A DNA stretch of 64,000 bases from Saccopteryx bilineata (taxonomy: Eukaryota > Chordata > Mammalia > Chiroptera > Emballonuridae): assembly GCF_036850765.1 (NCBI RefSeq), contig NC_089492.1:67828982-67892981 (forward strand). The letters are read 5' to 3'. Numbering within the stretch: the stretch's first letter is position 1; each line of letters starts with the position of its first letter. The notes under the pieces were generated by a model. It was not told the DNA's origin. It searched no databases and saw nothing but the letters and a program-made list of their open reading frames with translations. Made by a program: the position numbers and the translations under genes. Shown here one piece after another: positions 21,601 through 33,600 of this stretch.

Positions 21601-24600
21601 GAAGCCTCAGCTGCGGGAGGGGAAGAGAGACAGAGAAGGAGAGGGGAAGGGGTGGGGAAGCAGATGGGCGCCTCTCCTGTGTGCCCTGGCCGGGAATCAA
21701 ACCCAGGACTTCCGCATGCCAGGCCAACGCTCTACCACTGAGCCAACCAGCCAGGGCCCATTGCTTGATTCTTGTATGTGCCCTGACCAGGGATCAAACC
21801 TACAACCTTGGCGTATCAACATGATGTTCTAACTAACTGAGCTACCCGGCCAGGAGATAGATGGCATTTTAAAAAATAAGCAACTGCGTGCACAACGAGC
21901 TCATCTGTCTTATAAAAGACTCTATGATACTTGAGTGTTATCCAGGATTAGCAAGAATAAGGAAAAAAATTCAATGCAAGCTTCTTGTTCAATTTAGAAG
22001 CAAATAGCATTTTAGACTAAAAGGAAAAACATTTTTTAGAAGACTTTTCTAAATCAAAACGAATATAGAAGAAAGGTGCTTAGAAATAAAGGAAGCAACT
22101 TCTCAGAAAATTTCAGCAACGACATCTAGGTAAACAATTTTTTCCCTACAAGAGCTGTAAAAAGTGCATATTTAATTCATACTTATATTAGCGATAAAAG
22201 AAATGTTGAAGATCACATGGGAAAAAGCTGCACATTATCTTTGTTTCTTCAAAGATATATGAATTTAAGCACCACAAAGACATGACAGTTATTTATAGTA
22301 AGCTGTCAAAAGATAGGGAAAGTCATTTTGAATATTAATGTAAGCACTTACTTCTATCAATAGTTCAACTATTAATTGAACATGACAGACACACAAATGT
22401 TAATATTTATGACCTTATATACTTGTTTCTTAAGGCTGACATTAAATAAATCAATATGAAAAAACTAAGAAGTCTTATGTTGCAGTTTCCTTTTTTGTTT
22501 TTATTTTTTTAAATTTTATTGACTTTAGAGACAGACAGAAATATCAGTCTGTTCCTGCCTGTGCCCTGACGGGATTGAACTGACAACCTTTGCATATCTC
22601 CGACAATAATATCAGTCTGTTCCTGCATGTGCCCTGACGGGATTGAACTGACAACCTTTGCATATCTCCGACAATAATATCAGTCTGTTCCTGCATGTGC
22701 CCTGACGGGATTGAACTGACAACCTTTGCATATCTCCGACAATAATATCAGTCTGTTCCTGCCTGTGCCCTGACGGGATTGAACTGACAACCTTTGCATA
22801 TCTCCGACAATAATATCAGTCTGTTCCTGCATGTGCCCTGACGGGATTGAACTGACAACCTTTGCATATCTCGACAACGTTCTAACCAACTGAGCTACCC
22901 AGCCAGGGCTTTCTTTTTTTAAGGATTTTATTTATTTATTTTAGAGAGAGGAGAGATAGAGAGAGAAGGGGGTGGAGAGGAGTGGGAAGCATCAACTCAT
23001 AGTAGTTGCTTCTTGTATGTGCCTGACGGGCCAAGCCCAGGGTTTCAAACTGGTGATTGACCTCAGCGTTCCAGGTCAAGGCTTTATCCACTGTGCCACC
23101 ACAGGTCAGGCTGTTGCGGTTTCTATATAGCATTTCTCAAGAATTATCTATTCATTAAAGACTGGGTGTAATCTTAAGCTTTTTATATTTTTTCAAAGTT
23201 GTAGGACCTCTTTAATAATTCCATTTATAGATGTCTCTCAACATTCTGTGTTCATCTATTGATTTGTTTGAGTCAGACTCAGAGGTTCTCAAATATAAAT
23301 ACACACATATGCAGCTGTGTTTGCAGACAGGACATAGACACAGATATCACACATGCTCACACACACGACTGGCAGATGCACACACCCACGCATACTTACT
23401 TTGGTCATTCTTAAAGTAAGACCTGCACTCAGAGAAAAGGTGGTACCTGAGCTGAGAGACTGAGGGGACCGCGCTGGACTTGCGGACTCCTGACAGGCCC
23501 CAACTGTCCTCCCAGGTTTCCTATCACTCCCTGGTTAGCCAGAGTCATCTGGGAGCCATGCAAAGAACTGTGAGGGAGGAGCTGTGGCCCGGGGCTGGGG
23601 GACACCGGGGAGAAAAGACTGGTAAAAGGTGGTGGGGATGCTAGTCCAGTACCGTAGTTTGGAGGAAATGGAAACTGCTGTGCGTTCGCCTGGGGAATCC
23701 GGGGGTTGCTCATAGCTGCGGGCATACCGCTAGGAGCCACCATGCTTGATGTCATGTTCAACCCCTGACCTCTCATCATCAGAGTTCTCTGCTGAACTTG
23801 CTGTTGCTGATGCATCTGTCTCTGTCGGAGATGCTGGTTCAGGATTTCCCTCTGCCTCTGGGCCAGCATCTGTGCATTAATAGGTGCCTGAAATGGGGGG
23901 CAGTACAGGAAGGGAAACATTGGGGGCAGACACAGGTTAAAAAACAAACTGTATATTACAAGTAGGATAAAAAATGGTACCATCTCATGCAAAATTATCT
24001 GGAAAATAAATTTACATGAAAGAAAATTTTAGACTGGAACAGGTGGTTGAGAATATGAGCATCTATGTTCCACAGAGATGCTGATTATCCTGAAACCTTG
24101 CAATGACATGCACAGGTAAGTTCAATGTTAGTACAATTAATTTGGGGCTCGTGGTGAGAGGACACTTAACTGAAGAACCTCACAACAACCCCAGTCCGTA
24201 TGTAAGAGGACTCAGATATAAACTTTGAGGATGGCTGTTCATAGTCTCATTCAAGGGCATTCAAGTCCAAAGGGAAACCAAATCACTGTGCCAAATGGTA
24301 CCAAACCCTTCAAAAAAGTCTGAGCAGGCCCTGGCCAGTTTTCTCAGTGGTAGAGCGTCGGCCCGGCATGTGGAAGTCCCGGGTTTGATTCTTGGTCACA
24401 GCACACAGGAGTGTGCTTCTCCACCCTTCTCCCTCTTTCTCTCTTTCTCTTCCCCTCCCACAGCCAAGGCTCCACTGGAGCAAAGTTGTCCCGGATGCTG
24501 AGAATGGCTCCATGGCCTCCGCCTCAGGAGCTAGAATGGCTCCTGCCTGACAGGGCAATGCCCCAGATGGGCAGAGCATCGCCCCCTGGTGGGCATGCTG

Positions 24601-27600
24601 GGTGGATCCCAGTAGGGCACATGCGGTTGTCTGTCTGACTGCCTCCCCACTTCTAACTTCAGAAAAATACAAAAAGTCTGAGCAGAGGCAGAAAGAGGGA
24701 GAGTGTAGGGAGAGACAGGCAAAGGGAGGGGACACCAGTACTTGTTCACAGCAAGAGAGATGTGAGGTTGTTTATGGGCCCTAGCAACATACGGCCGATG
24801 TTCACTACTCGTGGATTCCTTTTCTGTGAACTCCCTTACTCACTAAAATCTACTTGTATTTGAAGTCACTATTCACAGTATCACTGTCATTTATGGACAC
24901 ATGTGAGCAGCGGAGAATTTGAGAGGCCCCATGTGCCGGTTCCCTCCCGACTCCACCTTCTGGTTCCCACCCTTATACTGCAAACAAGTGTCCTTTTTGT
25001 AGGCTACTTAGTTCCACGTTTTTCAACACTGCTGTACTTTCTGTTGGCGATTCTACTCTTTACAAGGGCTCCTGAGAGCAGCGCTGAAGGGCTGCCTGGG
25101 CACCCAAGCACAAGAGGCTGGGCTGTGCCTCATGGAGAAAACACAGACTGTTGGCTGGGAGTTCAATGTTCATGAATCCACAATATATAAAATAAGTTGT
25201 TTTCAAATGGAAACACACCTAAAACAAGGTTCTGTATTGCTAGATTGCTGAAGATGTGACCAGAGCTTGAAGGACCCGTGCTCGCAATGTGTTTATGGAA
25301 CACAAGGTATGAGTGACGAGAATCAAGTGAACCCGGGAACAGCAATGGCGGCGGTTAGGAGGAACCACACAAGTGAGATTAGAAAGAGAACTGAAAGACA
25401 TTCCAGGTCCAGTGTGTTCGCCGGGATCGTACAGTGTCTAAGTTACCTTACTCAGGACATCAAGGGGAGAGAAACGACAGGAAGTGCCAGGGGACACAGT
25501 GAAAGCTGACGCTCGTCTGCTCCTTACCTGCGTGGGTACTCCAGGCCTCAGCGTCAGGTTCACATTTGAAACATTGCTGATTTGATTCATAAGCGGCTGG
25601 CGATTCTAAATGCATACACATAGGACTCAGTATGTATGTATGTTTATTTTATTTTTTTTTAAGAATCAGCACATTTTAAAAACAATATATCCTTCAAAAA
25701 AATCACCCTCCCAACCCAACATCTGCATGCTGTTGGTACTGAAACCCTGTGGTTTGCAGCTGAATTACCAGGAAAGCTAGTTTTGAGTGAGGCGTCAGGG
25801 AAATTATTTTGAACTGTTTGGAAAATATACTGTTTGCAAGGGAGAGAGGGAGGAGAAAGGCCAGAAAAAGAGGCCAAGAAGAGGACTAGAACAAGGCTGG
25901 TGCTTGCCACTCAGAAAAATCAAAGGAGATTTGAAAGCTTGCAGCATTACTACACGCTGCATTACAAGACGTGCCTGAGCCAGTGCGAACAGTGACTGGT
26001 TTTTGTTTGTTTGTTTTTTTGTTTTTTCTGAGAGAGAAACAGGAACATTGAGCTGCTCCTGTATGTGCCCTGACCAGGGAATTGAACTGGCAACCTTCAT
26101 GCTCCAGAACAACACTCCAACCAACCGAGCTATCCGGCCAGGGCTGGGTTTTTTTTAATTAAAAAAACTTTTAAAAAAATTCACTCTTTTTAATTTTATT
26201 TTAGATTTTACTTATTCATTTTTGAAGAGAAAGGAGAGAGGGAGAGAGAGAAAGAGTGCGAGAGCGAGACCGCAAGAGTGAGAAGGGGGAGGAGCAGGAA
26301 GCATCAACTCCCATATGTGCCTTGACCAGGCAAGCCCAGGGCTTTGAACTGGCGACCTCAGCATTCCAGGTCAACACTCCATCCACTGTGCCACCACAGG
26401 TCAGGCTAATAGTGACTGTTTTTGTCATGAGTTAGAACTCAGGAGCAACTGGTATCCTGAGTACTCACTTTGGGCTAGAAACTGTGCGAGGTCCTTTAAA
26501 GATATGCATACTGCCCTACACTGTACAACAAGCCCATTTTACAGAATAAAAATCGAGGCTCAGAGAGCAAGGTCAGACCATTAGTAGATAATGGAGATAG
26601 GGCATAAAAGGATAGGAACTCTGTACTGGGGTGGAGTTAGAGGAGAAAGAAAGGAAGTAGAAAGGAGTGTGAAAATTGTAGGATCATCTTGGAGAATTTA
26701 TACTCCCTTAGAGAGCATGGAATAAGATTTAAGCCCTCCCAAGGACAACAATTGTTGCACCATCTGACCTTGGTCTTTGTTGTGTCCCTGACCCCTGACT
26801 TCCAGGCACCCACAGAGGACATACCTGCTGTGCTTGGAGGCGATGCTGCAGCTGAAGTCTTAGCTGATTTGGCTGGTTCTGCACTAGGCCCGTGGGCCTG
26901 AGGCCAGGTCTGGGCTGCATGCGGAGTGTGGCGTAACTAGGCCGCTGCCCCATGCTGTGGAAGTTGGGGTCTTGCATGGGAGAGTAGCTCCCCTGGGCCA
27001 TCTGTGCCTGAGATGCGTACTGCTGGGGGAAAACAGGTGCCTTCTGCTCCAGCATCATGTTGGAGTCCTGACTTGGGAACTGGTCTGGATCGACTGCTTG
27101 GCTCTGGAGGGAAAGCCCCCAAGGAACAAGCAAAGAATTAAAAGCACTAAAAACAGCAGAGGAAACAGACAGCTGGTTTCTCACTGTCAGAGGTCAGAAG
27201 CTTTTTATGCTGTCCTCACTACACCAAGATCCTTTTAGCCTGACTTCACTTTTCTTCCTCGGGAAGCCTCTGTGTCCCACAGATCCAGTCATGTGAGAAA
27301 GGGCAGGGGTCGAGCTTGACTCCAGGGTGACTGTAACCAAGGGAGGGGACACACCGGTTGTGAATGCGGCCTACTCGCGCCCCCGATCAGAGACTGACCT
27401 GGACTTTAAATGCCCATGTTTAAAGTTTTTTTCACATATTATTCATACCTGTATAATTCATTTGAACTAAACAACCACCTTGGCATCTGGCTGGGATCAG
27501 CAGTGTTGGGGTTCCCACCATTATTATTCCCATTTTGCAGGTAAACAAAGACTTGGAGACGTGAAGCGAACTGCAAGAAGGTACCCTGGCTAGAAGTCGT

Positions 27601-30600
27601 TGGGTCCCATCCAGTTTGTGCCTCGGGACCTGGGCTCCTCACCAGTATGATACTCTGCCTTTATTTAACTGCTTTCTGTGGCTCTTGGAGTTTCCCACAT
27701 ACCCCACATTTTGTCACCATCTTATTATCTACTACACATACTTAATGTGTCTGTCATGCTTGCCTTCTTAGGGCTCCCCTATCTATCTGGGTCAGAATGG
27801 GGCAGGCGTAGAAAATCCAGACCTCCACAGGGGGGACCAGTCAGACCCAGGGGGCTCTAAATGTCTGTGTGCAGAGGGGAAAAGTGTTCGTGGCTAATGC
27901 TCCTCTTCTACTTCTAGGGGCAACTGCTACAACCAAGTCCTGACATGTAGGAGGGAAGGTCCAATAGCAGGAGCATCTAGGTAGCTTTCTTTAGCTTAGT
28001 AACATCCTAGGCTTCCTCAAACCAGCCCACCCACGTTGGAGAGGGGTCCAGAGCCACACAAGATTGACATCGGTGTGGCCCTGAGGGTGAATCGTGAGAA
28101 CAGGGCCCACTGCCCCCTCCCCATGATAGCCTTTAAAAGTGGATGAAGTCTATGTGGGGGAAACCATTCACTACTGAATCACTGCTCTAACTAAATACAC
28201 AAACTATCTCAGAACTTTAAATATTTGCCCATCTTTAACAGAGAATAAATTTAATCAAGTAATTTCCACTTTCAAAGAAAACACAGTTCTGGTAAGTACA
28301 AATCAAGTCAGTCCATTTACACTTCACATTTCCCCTGACTCCACCCGATAACCACATTTCCACAATTTGGTTTAATATGATATAATAGTGGATTTGATGA
28401 GACAAAATAGAAATAATACAAATAAATGGAAAAAGGAGATATAAGTATTAAATGATGACATGATACCAGTTTTGATAAAAACAATGCACTCAGCAAAACC
28501 AGGAATACATTTTTAAATGTCACTCAGATAAAACTTGAAGACAACAATACTGAATGCTAGATTCTAACTACCACCCAAGGCACAGCATAGAAGCCACACA
28601 GGAAATATTTAAACTTCATTTTCCTTTCTTGATTTACTTCAGGTTATCATGTAACCTCAAGTCATCTCTTTCCATTCTGCTGTTCTTAGTATGAATCAAC
28701 AAGTCTTAACTCCCACTGCTGTCTGCCCAACTGTGGGGATTATGACAAACTATTTTTAATGCTTTAGAGAAGTCTCCAGTGACTCTGCATCACCTTCATC
28801 ATGGACTCTCACAACACGTCAGATGTCTACGAAGCCAACTGAACACTGGAAGGTACTTTTTAGTGATAAGACACGAAGGGGATTCATGCTGAGAAGTGAG
28901 GAAGACAAGAGCACAACTGTTACCCCTTACACAGTGAGCCAGGAAGGCCGCTCCCAAATGTAGCTACACAGCCAGATTCAGAATGTGCTGTCATTTCATG
29001 AGACTGTGTCAGGTTATTTATTGTATTACTGCTATAAAGTGCTCTTTTCTTTGCCAGTGACTTTTGGGCTCAAGCCGGCGACCATGGGATCATGTCAGTG
29101 ATCTCACGCTCAAGCCAGTGAGTGACCTTGGGGTTTCAACCTGGGACCTCAGTGTCCTAGGTTGACGCTCTATCCACTGTACCACCAGCGGTCAGGCAAG
29201 AGTGATTAACTAAAAAAAAATTTATTGATTAGTTTTTAGAGAAAGGAGGGGAGAGAGACACAGAGATTTGCTGTCCTATTGATTTATACCTTCCTTGGTC
29301 GATTCCTGTATGTGTCCTGAAGAGGGATCAAACCTGCAACCTTGGCATATCGAAATGATACTTTAACCAACTGAGCTACCTGGTCAGGGCAAGATTGATT
29401 AACTTCTTATCCCCCAAATTTTTGTGGGCTAAACCCACGCAAAGGTCAAAATGATTAATGAACTACAGCATCTAAAATGACTTCTGCTAACATATTTGTA
29501 AAGTATTCTTTTAGAACAAATAGCTTCCTATCACTAGCTCACAAATATAAGATAAATATGCTGACCACGGATACTGGTTTTCTGGATGAAAGCCTTCTAG
29601 GTCACTGGGGCAACAGTACTCCCTCTGGGCCCTCTGCTCCTTGCCTGTCCCTCCCTGTCATTAGGTGCACTGGACCTGAGCTTCTGTCTTTCAGTTCAAT
29701 AGCCCAAATCCTATGTAAAGCTCATTCTTGGGCCAGAGCTTACATAGGAGTATGGGAGGGGGGGAAGGTGGAGAAAGAAAACAACTAGCTTGGTGTGAGA
29801 GAAAAAGGAATTCTAAAAAGCAGACTGCAGATGATCTGTCCATGAGAGGAAACAAACACCTTCGTGCCCAGGAGCTGCTGGCCCCCACCCCCTGCGCCCC
29901 TCCTCGCATACCTGGCTGACCAGTTCGGGTATCCCCAAAGCTCTGTCAATCTCCTCCAGGCCATCGAAATTCCTCAGGGCCAAGTAGAGCTGGTCCAGGA
30001 GGGCGCCCTCGTCACTGGGAGACTCCGCGGCAGGGTGTGGGCACAGCAGGTCATCTGGAGAGCTGCCAAATGGCTGCCTGTAAAGAGACAGACCTCACCG
30101 TGCGCCTGCGCAGAGCTAGCAGACACAAAAGGATCAGCCAACTTGCAGGCTCTCTGTAGTCAAACAATGTGCCAGCCAGACGAAGAACAAAATGACAACC
30201 CCAGATGAGACACACTCCAAAAAGAACTTTGGCCAGAGCCACCTGACCACTACGGTTCCACAAGTTGACACTGACTCCTCACACACGTTTACTTTGACTG
30301 AAGTAATAAAAGGACTTTTCTAAACTTTGGCAGGAAAGACTAATGGATGGCAGAGTTATCAATTTGTTGTTCTACTTATTCATGCAATCATTGGTTGATT
30401 TCTGTTATATGCCTTGACTGGGGATCAAAACCACAACCATGGCTCTATTGGCACAACACGCTAACCAATTGAGCTACCTGGCCAGGGCTCATCTTCTGTA
30501 TCTTCAGAAGCTTCATTCCTGCACAACTACTACCCCTGCCCCCACCTCTCCACTGGTAATAAGTTCATGTGCAATGCATTGTATTAACTCCAGCAAGGCT

Positions 30601-33600
30601 GCACAGGGTCCACATGAACCCAGACTCCCCAGTCCTACATCCAACTGAGTCAAAAGGAAGGGCAGGAACTGTCTCCTACCTTTGCAAGACAGCTGCACCC
30701 TTGTCAAGACACATCCAAATGCTTAAAAAAACAAAACTGATGCAAATATTAACCTGCATTTAAATAATTTCCTCCATAATAAAACAACTCATTTGTGTTA
30801 CATGCTTTTGGTTTCTTTTTTTAATTAACTCAAACTAAGGCATGACAGAGATTAGAAAGTGAATCAGTACCCCGAGCCCTCTTCGACTCAAACTGGGACT
30901 CCAAGGCACCTCCCTGCTATATCCTTCTCTGAGTCTTCTAGTATAAAGCTCGCAGGTTCCTTCCCAAACACTTCACCCAGCTGGCTCAGAATTCTGACTT
31001 CAGCTCCCCGGTGAAAACATCTAAGTCCTTGGAACTGGGTGGTGGTGGTGGAATTCAAGGACATACTCTTTGATAAAGCCTAATTTTTCTAAACTTAGTA
31101 TCCACAACTTCCCAGTGAGCCCCAGCTATCCTTGGCACCTGACATTCCCCAGGAGCTGCCATGCAGACCAGCGTAATGCTGGGGACTTGCACTCATGTCT
31201 CACTCTTTTCCCGTCTAAGGCTCTACCTTCCCGCTAGGCTGGGCCCACCTCCTTCAGACACACCTGGCCACCCCACCCACCTCCCGTTCCATCACCTGCT
31301 ACTGTGCTGTGCTAAATTGATATTGGCACTCATGCCAGAAACACTAACTTTAAGACTGTGCCTGGTGAGGACATCTAAAACCTTTTTGTTGGCCCAGTAC
31401 CTGAACTACATAGGCTCAGTTTTCGGTTAATGAAAATAAAAGCTTCCTGATCTAGCCAGGAAATCATACCTTATACACAGAAAAATACATTGCACTGTGG
31501 CTTAGTTTTCTCAGTTTAGGCATACTGTAAGTCATATCACTTCCTGTAAAGACACCGTAATATGATTGGCTATGAAAAACTACTGGTCCAGAATTCCAAT
31601 CCCAATTGTATAAATGATTGTCAACATAATGAAGAAATTATTTTCCTCCATTTTGAGCAACTGCAAATATAGTTACAATCCAGATGGTGACTGACAGGCA
31701 CGTGTAATACTAAGACAAGGATAATATTCAGAGGAATAAAGGGAGGAACACACACAGGCGAACACAGCCGCGGATGGAGCCATCATCAATGCAACTCGCA
31801 TGTCTTGCAATCTTCATTTTTATGGATGGTCTAGCAGGACACTTAGAATGTTGTTAGGAGACAGGGGTTGATTCTGAGCTCTTGTTTGACACAGCATACC
31901 ATTACTCTCACTTTCCACATGTATTTTCAAAATTCTGCCAAAAAATAGCAGCTGCTACATGATGATAAATGGTCAACACAGAAAACTTTATTCTCAGATA
32001 CATTTCAAATAAGAGAAAACCAAATTAACTCAGAAATTTTGAGCTACATGTGAAAGCAAGTCTTTCACGAAAGGCAGCTACTATAGTACAAGAAAAAAAA
32101 CCTTATAAATCCAACAGAAACCCTCAAACAAATCTATACATTTTGGATTGTATTTTAAACCTCTCTTTCCCATTCCAGATGAATGAAGGAAAAACCACAG
32201 TGGAATTACAGAAAATGGAAATTCAGCTACAAATCAGTGAGTGTGGGAATATGTTAGTGAAACTACTGTCTTTTTGAAATGTGTACATAAACTAATGCTT
32301 GGTTCATAAAACATTAAAAAACCTATTCCTAAACAGGCTGTAAAAATATAAAATATTAATGGTGACACTTATAAAGAGGATTTTATCAAAAGGGAGGCGT
32401 TGTAAGAATTGTTACCCATCACATCTGAAGCTCTAGAACAGTAGGATTAACATCAAGTTGGTCATCAGTTTCATCCAAACTGAATTTTTAAAATAAAAGA
32501 AGCGAGATGAGTGGCTGGACGAACTAAAATAACTTTCAGAGTGGTGAAAAGGTTTTGTCTTGTTCACACAGCTCTCAGACGGACGCTGACAGAGCCGGGG
32601 CAGCGGCCTCGGGGCAGCGCCCAGTCATGGCCCGCACGGCACACCCGACAGCGTACTCTGTGATGGCACTCAGTGAGATCTGAAATTTTTCTTAAAACAA
32701 ACACAAAACCAAACCAAACAGAACTCTCATCTGTTTGGGCAAGAGAGCAAATCCGAACTTTGGGCATAGTTTCATTCAGAAATGACTACCAAGTGTTGGA
32801 TTTAATTATTGCACTACATTTTTATTATGTGCAAGTTTCCATGGAAATGGGTGGATTTTTAACATAGCAAATAAACACATTTGGAAAAGCCCTAACGCTG
32901 CCTGACATTGTGAAATTAGACTCACAGAGCTGGAGGGACTCTGAGAAAGCCCGACCCCCTGGGACTGCAGAACTCCCATGATGCTCAGTCCCCAGCAACC
33001 TCAGGGTACATGCTGCTGCCTGTGGGGCTGGCCCAGAAAGAGCCAGAATGCCTGCCTGTGGCTATCCCTGTCCGTTCTTCCAGCCTCATTTCTGCTAAAG
33101 GTGCAGCAGGAGGACCAGAGGTGCAGGCGTCACCCGGGGCTTGTAGACTCCTGGGTCCCACTGAGACCTGCCTTTAAATAAGACCCCAGAGCTGGTCACA
33201 GGCACAGTGGGGCTGAGCACACTTGCTTCTCCCTGAGTGGCTGGAATACAGTAGCGAGCACCCTTCTCTCTCTCTCTCTCTCTCTCTGACTGTTATCAAG
33301 CAGTTCCCCCAGTCCTTTCTTTCAATGAAATAATCAGCTCCCTACTTCTCTCATCTTTTACCTTTTTAAAAAAATATCATGGAATTTTGGCCCTGGCTGG
33401 TTGGTTCAGTGGATAGAGCATTGGCTGGTGTGTGGGCATCCCAGGTTCAATCCGTGGTCAGGGCACACATGAGGAACAACCATCCACTTCTTTTCCCCTT
33501 TCTTTCCCCCTTTTCTCCCTATTCTCCTGCAGACAGTGCATTGAAATGGTTCAAGCGTGAGCCCTGGGCCCTCAGATAGCTCGGTTGGTCCGAGCATGTC

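Noticed and set aside
22540..22876. Regular direct repeats resembling a CRISPR array
   Set aside because: The units abut without unique spacers and lie within a mammalian SINE; it is a tandem expansion.
32570..32660. Small CpG-containing patch, possible internal promoter
   Set aside because: Too short and isolated; no first-exon or core-promoter signal.
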